From Caldilineaceae bacterium SB0664_bin_27 (GTDB taxonomy: Bacteria; Chloroflexota; Anaerolineae; Caldilineales; Caldilineaceae), in assembly GCA_009838625.1 (NCBI GenBank), contig VXRG01000021.1, positions 1 through 50,652 of the forward strand: a stretch of DNA of 50,652 bases, given 5' to 3'. Shown here in pieces: positions 34,831 through 43,455 of this stretch. Made by a program: the position numbers and the translations under genes. Each line of letters opens with the position of its first letter. Positions within the stretch are counted from its first letter, which is position 1. Below the pieces are notes generated by a model. The model did not search any database. It had not been told where the DNA came from and saw nothing but the letters and a program-made list of their open reading frames with translations.

Positions 34831-35678
34831 TCCTGGTGACCGGCGCGGCCGGTAAGACTGGCAGAGCCGTCCTTGACGCATTGGCCGCGGCGGTGCGGCC
34901 CCAGCCTGCGCGCGCTTGGCTGCGGCGCCCTGAACAGGCCGAGGGCCTTCCGGCGGCAGAAACCGTTGTCGGCGACCTGGCAGATCCACGCCTCTGGGAA
35001 GAGGCCTGCCGCGGCATAGAAGCGGTCTATCTCATCTGCCCCAACATGTACCCCCGCGAGCTCGAGGTCGGTCAGCTGGCAGTGCAGGCCGCACGCTTGG
35101 CCGGCGTCAGACTCATCGTTTACCACTCGGTGCTTCACCCCCAAACGGAAGAGATGCCCCACCACTGGCAAAAGCTGCGCGTGGAAGAGGAGATCTTTCG
35201 CGGCGGCCTGCCTTTCACGATTCTTCAGCCATGCGCATACATGCAGAACCTGCTTGGCTACCTTGAAGATATTTCAACGCACGGCAACTATGTGGTACCC
35301 TATAATATTCAGGCCCGCTTTTCTCTCGTTGACCTGGCTGACGTTGCCCTGGCCGCCGCCCGCGTCCTGACGGAATCCGGGCACGATGGAGCGATTTACG
35401 AGCTGGCCGGACCCGAGAAACTCTCCTCGGAGGACATGGCTTTGAAACTGACCGTCCGTTTGGGCGGCCCCGTAAATGCAGTTCAGATACCTCTCCAGGA
35501 GTGGGAACTGTCCGCCTCGTCCAGCGGAATGCCCACCGGGACAGTCGGGTCGCTGGCCGCGATGTTCCGTTACTACGACAAATACGGACTCATAGGAAAC
35601 GGCAACGTCCTGGGCTGGCTGCTGGAACGTTCTCCGACCTCACTGTCCCAGTTCCTGGAGCGAACATTTGCCGACTGA
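34827..35678 (+). CDS. NmrA-like NAD(P)-binding protein
   Basis: A 283-residue atypical short-chain dehydrogenase. The N-terminal dinucleotide loop is VTGAAGKTGRAVL, followed by a Rossmann fold. VYHSVLHPQ takes the place of the usual active-site Tyr-x3-Lys region, as in NmrA/HSCARG regulators and quinone reductases of the same group. LPFTILQPCAYMQNLL is the typical substrate-pocket strand. The start overlaps the Uma2 stop by four bases (ATGA), so the pair is coupled although the functions seem unrelated. Confidence 0.85.
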   Translation: MILVTGAAGKTGRAVLDALAAAVRPQPARAWLRRPEQAEGLPAAETVVGDLADPRLWEEACRGIEAVYLICPNMYPRELEVGQLAVQAARLAGVRLIVYHSVLHPQTEEMPHHWQKLRVEEEIFRGGLPFTILQPCAYMQNLLGYLEDISTHGNYVVPYNIQARFSLVDLADVALAAARVLTESGHDGAIYELAGPEKLSSEDMALKLTVRLGGPVNAVQIPLQEWELSASSSGMPTGTVGSLAAMFRYYDKYGLIGNGNVLGWLLERSPTSLSQFLERTFAD

Positions 35679-35731
35679 AGGTGCCCTTGTACTTGCAGTA
35701 CCGTCCCACTCGATGGGGTCGGCCTGCAAAC

Positions 35732-35752
35732 ACAGTTTTCCCGAGAAACTGT
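35732..35752 (+). promoter_or_regulatory. Hairpin just before the TIM-barrel gene start
   Basis: ACAGTTT and AAACTGT pair perfectly around a 7-base loop and end one base before the ATG at 35754. The only purine stretch that could serve as a ribosome site (GAGAAAC) lies in the loop and 3' arm, so the hairpin might limit translation. Confidence 0.35.
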
Positions 35753-35753
35753 C

Positions 35754-36599
35754 ATGCGATTCATTCTGTCCACCGGATCACTCTTCACCTACAGCGTTGA
35801 TCGCGTCTTTGCCCTGGCGGCAGAGGCAGGATTTGACGGCATCGAGGTGCTCGTAGACCATCGATGGGACTCGCGTCAGTCTGACTATCTGCGCCAGCTG
35901 ATGGAAAGCCATCAACTGCCGGTCCCGGCTCTCCACAGCCCTTTCAGCCGCAACTGCAGCGGTTGGGGAGAGACGGAGCAAGGAGCAATCGCCCGCACCA
36001 CCGAACTGGCTGCTGAACTGGGCTCGCAGGTGGTCATCCATCACCTCCCCACGCGCTTCGGACACGCCTTTTTGCAGACCGCCAGGGGCAACCGCCTGCT
36101 GCCGAACCCCTTTGATTCAAGCCCCCGCAAATACGCTGACTGGATCAAAAAGGACTATGCCGAGTTCCAGGCTGAGACCGAGGTGCTCTTGTGCATCGAG
36201 AATCTGCCTGCGCAAAAGGCTTTTGGCCGGCGCGTCAACCCCGCACACTGGAACGCGCACAGCCGGGCGACCTTGGACGACATAACCCGCTTTCCCAATA
36301 TCACTCTGGACACTACCCACCTGGGCACTTGGGGACTTGACCCCCTGGAGGCGTACGAACGCTGGGGGCAACGCGTGAAGCACGTGCATCTGAGCAACTA
36401 CAACGGCGACGAACACCAACGCCCTGAAAACGGCATTCTCAGGCTGGACACGTTGCTGTCCCGCATGGCCGCGGACGGCTACGCCTACTCCATCTCATTG
36501 GAACTGCATCCAGGAGCTCTGGAGGCCGGCGCATCTGACAGCCGGATAGTAGAGCTGCTGCGGGGCAGCCTCTATTACTGCCGGAGGGCTGTTGCCTGA
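35754..36599 (+). CDS. Sugar phosphate isomerase/epimerase-like TIM-barrel protein
   Basis: A 281-residue AP endonuclease 2-fold (xylose isomerase-like) protein. FDGIEVLVD near residue 27, LCIENLP near 145 and LDTTHLGTWGLDP near 185 contain the usual Glu/Asp/His metal ligands, and the final SLELHPG supplies the last Glu. Such enzymes isomerise or epimerise sugars and inositols, and often sit with Gfo/Idh/MocA dehydrogenases, as here with the converging gene at 36.7 kb. A terminator abuts its stop. Confidence 0.82.
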   Translation: MRFILSTGSLFTYSVDRVFALAAEAGFDGIEVLVDHRWDSRQSDYLRQLMESHQLPVPALHSPFSRNCSGWGETEQGAIARTTELAAELGSQVVIHHLPTRFGHAFLQTARGNRLLPNPFDSSPRKYADWIKKDYAEFQAETEVLLCIENLPAQKAFGRRVNPAHWNAHSRATLDDITRFPNITLDTTHLGTWGLDPLEAYERWGQRVKHVHLSNYNGDEHQRPENGILRLDTLLSRMAADGYAYSISLELHPGALEAGASDSRIVELLRGSLYYCRRAVA

Positions 36600-36629
36600 A
36601 AAAAAAAGAGCAGCCTCGTGCGGCTGCTC
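36599..36629 (-). terminator. Intrinsic terminator of the Gfo gene
   Basis: On the minus strand, GAGCAGCC and GGCTGCTC pair perfectly across a 6-base loop (36629-36608), followed by nine Ts (36607-36599). It lies about 30 bases after the Gfo stop. For the plus strand the hairpin is followed only by TTG, so it is a weaker stop in that direction. Confidence 0.92.
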
Positions 36630-36659
36630 TTGCAGTAAGATTCAATTCAGGCTGTTTCC

Positions 36660-37640
36660 TCATTCCATCGGATAACGCAGCCCCCATTCTTCTCGCAATC
36701 CGTCCATCAGACGCATGATCGCCAGGGACTCATCCAAAGGCATCAGTTCGTGTTCCGTCAGCCCTTCCCGCAGACAGCGTCCGCACTCGACGGCCTGATA
36801 GTTCCAGCCATTGCCGATGAAATCGGGGCGCACCGTCTCCGCTTCGTGGCCGTCGCGGCTGATGGTGAAGCCTGACGGGGCCCACCAACGATCATCGGCG
36901 CGAATCTCCCCCTCTGTCCCGCTGATGAGGAGCGAATGCGGCGTGTTGGCCCGCACCGCAGTGGACATCACGGCCAAGGCGCCGTCATCGTATTGGAAAA
37001 GGATGCCTGCCAGCTCGTCCACGCCGGTCTCGCCCAAATGGGCCAGGGACGCGATCCGGGCAGGGCCCCCCATCAGGTGATGTGCCAGCGAAATCGGATA
37101 TACGCCAATGTCAAGCAAGGCCCCGCCGCCCAGCGCGGGATTGAATGTGCGCCGTTCTGGATCCACCTGGCCGCGATAGCAGAAATCTCCCTGAAAAAGA
37201 CGAATGTCGCCGATCTGTCCCTCCTCGATGCGACCGACCATATCACGTATGTGAGGCAGGAACCGCGTCCACATTGCTTCCATCAGGAACAGACCTTCGG
37301 CGCGCGCGCAGTCGATCATCTCCTGGGCCTCGGAACTGTTGATCGCGAAAGGCTTCTCGCACAGCACCGCTTTGCCGGCGCGCAGGCAGCTGATCGCATT
37401 CTCCTTGTGCAGATTGTGGGGGGTGGCGATGTAGATGATATCCACTTCCGGGTCGGCAGCAAGGGCCTCGTAAGTAGGATGCCGGTTTGGGATGTCGAAG
37501 CGATCGGCAAAACCGTCAGCCGTCTCCTGCGCCCGTGAGCCGACGGCGACAATCTCGGCATCCTTCTCCGCGCCCAGCCCGGTCGCAAAGTCGCCTGCGA
37601 TGCGCCCGGTTCCCAAAATACCCCACCGAATCTTATCCAT
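36660..37640 (-). CDS. Gfo/Idh/MocA-family oxidoreductase
   Basis: A 326-residue NAD(P)-dependent sugar dehydrogenase. The Rossmann loop GILGTGRIAG is at 8-17 and the family motif CEKP (in VLCEKPFAINSSEA) near 96-99 carries the conserved Lys. LDIGVYPISLAHHLMGGP holds the catalytic-region His. Length and layout match dihydrodiol dehydrogenase/glucose-fructose oxidoreductase relatives. GGAG lies nine bases before the ATG. It converges on the TIM-barrel isomerase gene and diverges from the DegT gene, both probable partners in sugar metabolism. Confidence 0.9.
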   Translation of the reverse strand: MDKIRWGILGTGRIAGDFATGLGAEKDAEIVAVGSRAQETADGFADRFDIPNRHPTYEALAADPEVDIIYIATPHNLHKENAISCLRAGKAVLCEKPFAINSSEAQEMIDCARAEGLFLMEAMWTRFLPHIRDMVGRIEEGQIGDIRLFQGDFCYRGQVDPERRTFNPALGGGALLDIGVYPISLAHHLMGGPARIASLAHLGETGVDELAGILFQYDDGALAVMSTAVRANTPHSLLISGTEGEIRADDRWWAPSGFTISRDGHEAETVRPDFIGNGWNYQAVECGRCLREGLTEHELMPLDESLAIMRLMDGLREEWGLRYPME

Positions 37641-37686
37641 ATTTTCAACTCCGGAATTCTTTGATTGCAGTCGGAACAGTTCGGGA

Positions 37687-37715
37687 AGTTAAACACGACT
37701 CCCGCAGCCTGTCAA
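37687..37715 (-). promoter_or_regulatory. Promoter for the Gfo gene at 36.7 kb
   Basis: A perfect -35 TTGACA (37715-37710), a 17-base spacer and TTAACT (3 of 6). Its -35 overlaps the -35 of the divergent DegT promoter. Confidence 0.4.
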
Positions 37716-37737
37716 CCGGTTGGCACTATGCTATACT
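37709..37737 (+). promoter_or_regulatory. Promoter for the DegT gene
   Basis: CTGTCA (4 of 6) at 37709-37714 and TATACT (5 of 6) at 37732-37737 are spaced by 17 bases, with TGC before the -10 (extended -10). The predicted start is near 37744, about 95 bases before the ATG. Confidence 0.5.
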
Positions 37738-37838
37738 GGTTTCGCTCTGAGCAAAACACCTTGGGGCGGGGAAAGGACGGGCGCCGCCGCGCGCTCGCCG
37801 GTCGTTGTCCATCCGCTTGCTGTACTGGAGATAGACTC

Positions 37839-39116
37839 ATGACAGTGAAAAACGCGTCTGTGCTTGCCATACACGGGGGGCCCCCTGCCCGCAGCAGAGA
37901 GAATTCGAATCTGGCCCCCGGTGGCCAGGCCATGGCTCAAGAGGAGGAGCAGGCCGTCCTCGACGTTATGCGCGCCAAACGGCTTTTCCGTTTTTCTGGC
38001 CATGAAGACGGAGAGTCAAAGGCCGACCGCTTCGAGCGGGAGTTCGCGTCGTCGGTCGGCGCGGCCCATGCCCTGGCTGTCACCTCGGGCACTGCGGCGC
38101 TGATCAGCGGTCTGCAGGGGATCGGAATAGGGCCTGGTGACGAAGTGATACTGCCGGCTTACACCTGGATGGCCTCTGCCACCGCCGTCTTGGCGGTCGG
38201 CGGCATCCCGGTCATCGCCGAGATCGATGAATCGCTGACTCTCGACCCTGCCGATGTGGAGCGCAATATCGGCCCGCACACCAAGGCGATCATGCCGGTT
38301 CACATGCGCGGCGCGCCGGCGCGTATGGATGCCATTCTTGAAGTCGCCCACCGTCACGGGCTGCGGGTCATCGAAGACTGCGCCCAGGGAAACGGCGCCA
38401 GCTTCCACGGCCGCCGGCTTGGTTCCATCGGGGACGTCGGTTGCTTCAGCCTGCAGTTCAGCAAGATCATCACGACCGGCGAAGGCGGCATGGTGACGAC
38501 CAGCGACCCCCAGATCTGGCAGCGGGCCTTCATGTTCCACGACGTGGCCGCCTGGAACCGGCTGGAAATTCCGGACGTTGAGATACTGTGGGGAGCGAAT
38601 TTCCGCATGTCGGAGATTCCGGCCGCCATCGGACTGGTTCAGTTGGGAAGGTTGCCGGGCATTGTTGCCGCCGCCCGCGCCAGAAAACAGCTGCTGCTGG
38701 CCGGTATCGGTCCGACCGCCGCAGAAAAAGGTGTCACCTTCCGAGAGTTGCCTGATCCCGACGGCGACACCGCCATAAGCCTCACCATGTTCCTAGAGAC
38801 GCCCGCCAAAGCCGAGGCAGTAGCACATGCCTTGAACGCAGAGAACATCTCTGCCGGCGTCCTTTACAGTCCGGACCGGCGAGACGTCCATGTCTATGCC
38901 CACTGGCTTCCCGTTCTCACGAAACGCGCCTGGACGGACGCCGGCGGTCCCTGGCGCTGGGCTGGAAGAAATGTGGCCTACTCGCCGGACATGTGCCCGC
39001 GTTCGCTCGATATTCTGGGCAGGTCGGTCGCTCTGAGTGTGGATCCCTCCATGACCAATTCGGATGTTGAGGAAACCATTGACGGCGTAACCAAGGTTCT
39101 TGATGCACTTGCGTAG
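37839..39116 (+). CDS. DegT/DnrJ/EryC1-family PLP aminotransferase
   Basis: A 425-residue PLP enzyme of the sugar aminotransferase group. VTSGTAALISGLQGIGIGPGDEVILPAYTW is preceded by the N-terminal arm; the cofactor Lys209 is in SKIITTGEGG, and DCAQGNGAS carries the ring-stacking Asp. Relatives aminate keto sugars or act on cyclitols. ATG 37839 has GGAG eight bases upstream; the frame opens at 37665, but that part would cover the promoter. The Gfo gene is divergent, and the pair may oxidise and then aminate a sugar alcohol. Confidence 0.88.
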   Translation: MTVKNASVLAIHGGPPARSRENSNLAPGGQAMAQEEEQAVLDVMRAKRLFRFSGHEDGESKADRFEREFASSVGAAHALAVTSGTAALISGLQGIGIGPGDEVILPAYTWMASATAVLAVGGIPVIAEIDESLTLDPADVERNIGPHTKAIMPVHMRGAPARMDAILEVAHRHGLRVIEDCAQGNGASFHGRRLGSIGDVGCFSLQFSKIITTGEGGMVTTSDPQIWQRAFMFHDVAAWNRLEIPDVEILWGANFRMSEIPAAIGLVQLGRLPGIVAAARARKQLLLAGIGPTAAEKGVTFRELPDPDGDTAISLTMFLETPAKAEAVAHALNAENISAGVLYSPDRRDVHVYAHWLPVLTKRAWTDAGGPWRWAGRNVAYSPDMCPRSLDILGRSVALSVDPSMTNSDVEETIDGVTKVLDALA

Positions 39117-39148
39117 TCTGCAAGTCTGATCCCCCACCCAACTATGCC

Positions 39149-40468
39149 ATGAACAAAACTGCCCTTTGCACCATCCTCTTCGCCATGCTGCTCGCCGGCT
39201 GCGGCCGGCTGAATGTGGGATTTGGACCGCTGTTGCGGGACGTGACTGTTGCGCCCGATCTGATCTCTCCCAATGCCGACGGCGACACCGATGCCACCGA
39301 GATCCGCTATACGCTCAGCCGCTCAGCCTTTGTCAGTATCTATTTCGAGGACGAAGACGGCGAAAGGTTCTATTTTCGTCACAACCGCCGCCGGTCCCCT
39401 GGTAGCTACAGTGTCCTGTGGGGCGGTGTGATGGATGAGCCCAAAGTCGAGCAGCTGGAAGACGGCACCAACGAAATCCTCAGCCGGGTTTTGCCGGACG
39501 GCAACTACCGCTGGTTTGTGAAGGCTTCCGATGACGACGCCAAAACGGAGACCATTGACGGTACAATCACCCTGGAGGACGGCGACACTGAATTGCCGCA
39601 ACTGGAAAGCTTTGCCGTCATGCCCAAAGTGTTTCGTCCCAATCTGGACGGTCTGCGGGACGACTGGGTGAGCATCTCCTATAACCTGTCGAAAGAAGTG
39701 CAGAACATACAGGTCTTTCTTGAAGACCCCGACAAACCGGGCTTGAAGGTGCATATCGCTGAAGGGCCCAATACCATCGAGCCTGAAGAGCCTGGCAATC
39801 ACACCTACAAGTATTTCGGCGGCGTCGACCTGAACGCTGAGCCGCCCCCTGACGGCGAATACCTGGTTGTCGGGGAAGCAAACGACCTTGCCGGTAATCG
39901 GGTGCGCGTAACCCGCTATCTGACAATTGAAATGGGAGGCAGACCGCGAGCCGATGTCGTTCAGGGCGAGATCGACTGGGTGAACGAGGTCAATCGTGTC
40001 GTCAGCGTTCCGCTCGGCCGCAAGCTCTGCTTCACCTCCATCGTCAAGAATGAAGGCGAGGTGCCTGTCCGCACCAACGGCCCCTGGCCTGGACAGGAAT
40101 ACCATTTCGCCGAAGACTTCACCCATGACACCTTCAATACTATTGCTTCGAGGCCGGAAAACCTGGGCAACTACTGGTTTGAGTTGCCCGGTGCCTTTCG
40201 ATTTGGACTCAACTACAGCACGACAGGGTATCCTTATCCATTTCGTTGGGCCATAGGCCGCCAGGAGGACTTGGAGTACCTCACTATCGAAGGGCAGAGT
40301 GCGTGGTACCTGATGCCCGGCAAGTCTGGCAGAGTCAGCGGCTGTATTCTCTTTGAAGGAAGACCGGCGGGGGGAAACGTTCTTTGGTGGGGAGGCTTGA
40401 TCCATGAAGCCTACGGCCATCCCAACGACTTCATCGACCGCATCACCGTCAATGTTGGGCCCGAATGA
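39149..40468 (+). CDS. Lipoprotein with two FlgD-like Ig domains
   Basis: A 439-residue outside-facing lipoprotein. The signal peptide ends at LLAGC (Cys18). Two similar blocks, ISPNADGDTDATEIRYTLS (about 37-55) and FRPNLDGLRDDWVSISYNLS (about 167-186), match the start of FlgD-like/FN3-type Ig domains that bring Asp-rich calcium-like loops. The last 160 residues form a separate unrecognised beta-rich domain. The role is unknown, perhaps cell-surface binding. The stop overlaps the ATG of the next glycosyltransferase gene. Confidence 0.75.
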   Translation: MNKTALCTILFAMLLAGCGRLNVGFGPLLRDVTVAPDLISPNADGDTDATEIRYTLSRSAFVSIYFEDEDGERFYFRHNRRRSPGSYSVLWGGVMDEPKVEQLEDGTNEILSRVLPDGNYRWFVKASDDDAKTETIDGTITLEDGDTELPQLESFAVMPKVFRPNLDGLRDDWVSISYNLSKEVQNIQVFLEDPDKPGLKVHIAEGPNTIEPEEPGNHTYKYFGGVDLNAEPPPDGEYLVVGEANDLAGNRVRVTRYLTIEMGGRPRADVVQGEIDWVNEVNRVVSVPLGRKLCFTSIVKNEGEVPVRTNGPWPGQEYHFAEDFTHDTFNTIASRPENLGNYWFELPGAFRFGLNYSTTGYPYPFRWAIGRQEDLEYLTIEGQSAWYLMPGKSGRVSGCILFEGRPAGGNVLWWGGLIHEAYGHPNDFIDRITVNVGPE

Positions 40469-41520
40469 GAGTTCCCCCTGGACCCACAGCGTCGACCCGG
40501 TGCACGGACAGTCAGATGCGCTTGGCCGTAGTCATCGTCTCCTATAACGTGCGCGATCTGTTGCGCCGCTGCCTGCAGAGCGTCTGTGCCTCTGCCCGGC
40601 ATTGTAAGGGCTGGCTGTCCGTAGACGTAACGGTCGTGGACAACGCCAGCCATGACGGCAGCGCCCAGATGGTCGCCGCTGAGTTTCCCCATGTGAAACT
40701 CAGCGCCATGACCGACAATCTTGGCTTTACACGTGCCAACAACTTCGTTCTGAGAGGGTTGGGATTCGGAGCGGACGGCGAAGATCGCGCTGCTTCGGCG
40801 CCCGACCTGGTTCTTCTTCTCAATCCGGACACTGAAGTAATGGACGATGCCTTGGGCAAGCTGGCCGCCTTCATGCGGGACAATAGGTCGGCGGGAGCCT
40901 GTGGGCCGCGGCTGCACTATGAAGACGGCACACTGCAGCATGGTGCTTTTGCTTTTCCGGGGCTGGCGCAAGTCGCCCTCGATCTCCTGCCGCTGGCTGG
41001 GCTACCCGGCCTCAGCCGCCTGATGCAGAGACTCCTGCAGAGCCGCTTGAACGGGCGCTATTCGCGCCGGCAGTGGCTCGGGGTGGCGCCGTTTCAGGTC
41101 GACTTTGTGCTCGGTGCTGCGCTGATGGCGCGCGGCGATAGCATCCGCGCGATCGGGTTGCTGGATGAAGGCTACTTCATGTACTGTGAGGAGATGGACT
41201 GGTGCTTGCGCATGGGCGAGGCGGGCCTACCGACCTACGCCGTCCCTGCGGCTCAGATTCTCCATTTCGAAGGCCGCAGCAGCAGCCAGGTCCGCTGGCA
41301 GTCGTTCGAACGGCTGTGGGCCAGCCGATTCCGCTTCTTCAGAAAGCATGCACACCTCTACCCTCACGGATTTCACCTGCTTTTGCGCCCCCTCGTGCGC
41401 CTTGGACTGGCCTGGAACGGATGGAACGCCCGGCGTGAATTCGCCCGGGGCCGTCTCAGCGGTGATCGCTTGGGGGAGCAGCTCGATGCCTATGCGAAGG
41501 TGCTGGACCTCGGCGGATAG
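40465..41520 (+). CDS. Family 2 glycosyltransferase (rhamnosyltransferase-like)
   Basis: A 351-residue GT-A fold enzyme. The nucleotide-sugar part starts at LAVVIVSYNVRDLLRRCL, with VDNASHDGS near residue 65 and the metal-binding LLNPDTE near 115. FMYCEEMDWCLRMGEAG near 235 is the acceptor-side motif of WcaA/rhamnosyltransferases. No membrane helices are evident apart from a short hydrophobic stretch, so it acts at the cytosolic face. The ATG at 40465 overlaps the lipoprotein gene stop; ATG 40516 is an alternative closer to the fold. Confidence 0.85.
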   Translation: MRVPPGPTASTRCTDSQMRLAVVIVSYNVRDLLRRCLQSVCASARHCKGWLSVDVTVVDNASHDGSAQMVAAEFPHVKLSAMTDNLGFTRANNFVLRGLGFGADGEDRAASAPDLVLLLNPDTEVMDDALGKLAAFMRDNRSAGACGPRLHYEDGTLQHGAFAFPGLAQVALDLLPLAGLPGLSRLMQRLLQSRLNGRYSRRQWLGVAPFQVDFVLGAALMARGDSIRAIGLLDEGYFMYCEEMDWCLRMGEAGLPTYAVPAAQILHFEGRSSSQVRWQSFERLWASRFRFFRKHAHLYPHGFHLLLRPLVRLGLAWNGWNARREFARGRLSGDRLGEQLDAYAKVLDLGG

Positions 41521-41592
41521 CCCGTAGGATCGCCCCTGCACTCGACAAACATGGGCAACGCCCCCTGTCTTCCCGCGCCAAGGACGCCTCAG

Positions 41593-42363
41593 ATGCCATT
41601 GCGCATAACCGCAGTCATCCTTACCAAAAATGAAGCCGGTAACATCGCGAACTGCATCGCCGCGCTGAAGGGATGGACCGACGAGGTCGTCGTGTGGGAC
41701 TCTTGCAGCCAGGATGATACGCGTCGCGTTGCTCAGGATGCGGGAGCGCAAGTGGTCGCCCGTCCATTTGACGACTACGGCCGCCAGCGCCAGGCCGCGC
41801 TGGATAGCATCAACAGCGAGTGGATACTCTTCGTTGACGCCGACGAAAGGGCCACCCCCGCGCTGGCGCAGGAAATCTTGGAAGCCTGCCGGGACACGCG
41901 CCGCGCCGGATTCTGGATCCCGCGGCGTAACTTCATCGTTGGTCACGAAATGCAGGGCGGAGGGTTCTTCCCCGACTATCAGCTGCGCCTTTTGCGCCGG
42001 CGCAGTGCCCGTTACGACTTGCGTCGCGAGGTTCACGAGATCGTCATACTGGAAGGCGAGGACGGCATCCTGGCAGAACCCCTGCTGCACTACAACTACG
42101 CGACCTGGGGGCAGTTTCACCACAAGCAAAACTTCTACGCCCGTTATGAAGCCCGGATTCTCGCGGAACAGGGCATCCGACCGCGACCGCACAACCTGGT
42201 TCTCCAGCCCCTGAGGGAGCTGCGGCGCCGCTTTGTCACGCTGAAAGGATGGCGCGATGGATGGCACGGGCTCCGCATCGCCCTGCTTCTCGCCTGGTAC
42301 TACGGCTTCATTCCCTATTGGCTGCTGATGGGAAACAAACTCTCTAGAGAAAGTCGAGGGTGA
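41593..42363 (+). CDS. Family 2 glycosyltransferase (WaaE/KdtX-like)
   Basis: A 256-residue GT-A enzyme of the lipopolysaccharide-core glucosyltransferase group. ITAVILTKNEAGNIANCI opens the fold, VWDSCSQDDTRRVA follows, and FVDADERATP is the metal-binding motif. EVHEIVILEGE and FHHKQNFYARYEA are typical of the WaaE-like set. AAGGA lies eight bases before ATG 41593; the frame opens at 41551. It follows the other glycosyltransferase by 72 bases, suggesting a small surface-glycan operon. Confidence 0.86.
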   Translation: MPLRITAVILTKNEAGNIANCIAALKGWTDEVVVWDSCSQDDTRRVAQDAGAQVVARPFDDYGRQRQAALDSINSEWILFVDADERATPALAQEILEACRDTRRAGFWIPRRNFIVGHEMQGGGFFPDYQLRLLRRRSARYDLRREVHEIVILEGEDGILAEPLLHYNYATWGQFHHKQNFYARYEARILAEQGIRPRPHNLVLQPLRELRRRFVTLKGWRDGWHGLRIALLLAWYYGFIPYWLLMGNKLSRESRG

Positions 42364-42400
42364 CGCCCCTGGCCGGTTGCCGCCGGCCGCTTACGGCAGC

Positions 42401-43390
42401 TCATTTCGACTCGAACGCCTCCCTGTGGGCGTCGCGTACCGCGTTGTCCTCCAGCTTGGCATAGATGCGCGTCGTATTGGGGCTTTCGTGGCCCAGCGCA
42501 GTCTGGGTTACGGCCAGATCGTGGGTGGTCTGATAAATGCGGGTGGCGAAATAGTGCCGCAGCGCGTGCGGCGTTATGCCTTTCGCGCCCAGCCCTGCCC
42601 CCTCGGCCAGCCGGCGAATCGTATTCTGGACCGACTGCGTCGAGAGTGGCAGCACCTTTGAGCCGGCCTTTTTGTCGTGCCGGGCGAAAACCGGCAATTC
42701 GGACAGTGGTCGACCTGTTGCGCCGTCGAAAGGCTGTCTCGCCTGCAGATAGTAGTGAATCGCCTCCCACGCCTGCTCGTCGAAGTAAACGCGGCGTACT
42801 TTGTTGCGTTTACCGGTAACCCAAACCCCTCGATCCTGGTCTTCTAGCTCTTTGCGCAGGATGCTGACCAGCTCCCCCACACGTAGACCGGTGCAGCGGA
42901 GCGCCTCCACGATCGCGATGTCCCGGAGTTTGGCGAGCTGTTCGCGCTTGTCACCGGGGCGCCGCAGGACGGTTTCACGGGCTGCGTTTACAAGCAGCTC
43001 CAACTCCTCCTGTCTGGGAGGATAGGGCAGCAGTTCCGGCGGTCGCTGATTGCGGCGAATTCTCTTTAGCCCGTCCTGAAATCGCGCCAGTTCCTGGGCG
43101 CTGAAGGGCAGCCAGCCCCTCACCTGCAGGTAGTTAATCCAGGCCACCAGTGCGGCCAGGTAAGTTTGCAGAGTGCGCTTGCCGATACCGATCTCGTCAA
43201 GGAGCCAGGTCGCAAAGACCAGCAGCCGGTCGACGTCCAGCTCTTCCAACACGCTGGCATCCGGAGGGATCTCCTTCTGCTTCAGGTACTCCTGGAAGAG
43301 GTTCATCGCCGTGCGGTATGTGCGGCGCGTGTAGGTGGTGCCGGTATCCGCAGCCTCCAGATAGCCTTCGATGGAATCGGAAATAATCAA
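42401..43390 (-). CDS. Tyrosine recombinase (XerC/XerD-like integrase)
   Basis: A 329-residue site-specific recombinase. An N-terminal SAM-like core-binding domain (about 5-115) precedes the catalytic domain. The full active set is present: Arg170 (RCTGLRVGEL), Lys194, His275-x2-Arg278 (HALRHYFAT), His301 (LGHES) and the nucleophile Tyr310 (TRIYAKL). Its length and lack of phage neighbours fit a chromosomal Xer-type or Chloroflexota stand-alone recombinase better than a phage integrase. The start is a TTG with GAGAGAAG upstream and is uncertain. No attachment repeats were seen around it. Confidence 0.88.
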   Translation of the reverse strand: MIISDSIEGYLEAADTGTTYTRRTYRTAMNLFQEYLKQKEIPPDASVLEELDVDRLLVFATWLLDEIGIGKRTLQTYLAALVAWINYLQVRGWLPFSAQELARFQDGLKRIRRNQRPPELLPYPPRQEELELLVNAARETVLRRPGDKREQLAKLRDIAIVEALRCTGLRVGELVSILRKELEDQDRGVWVTGKRNKVRRVYFDEQAWEAIHYYLQARQPFDGATGRPLSELPVFARHDKKAGSKVLPLSTQSVQNTIRRLAEGAGLGAKGITPHALRHYFATRIYQTTHDLAVTQTALGHESPNTTRIYAKLEDNAVRDAHREAFESK

Positions 43391-43455
43391 TGTAATCTTC
43401 TCTCTGAGTCCGCAGTCAGATCTTGCGTGGAGACCCTTGGTGCCGTCTGTCCGGG

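Noticed and set aside
42371..42388. GGCCGG/CCGGCC hairpin between converging glycosyltransferase and recombinase genes
   Set aside because: Short stem with no T-run on either side; not enough to call a terminator.
42401..43390. Integrated mobile element around the tyrosine recombinase
   Set aside because: No attachment-site repeats, tRNA end, phage or conjugation genes are visible nearby.
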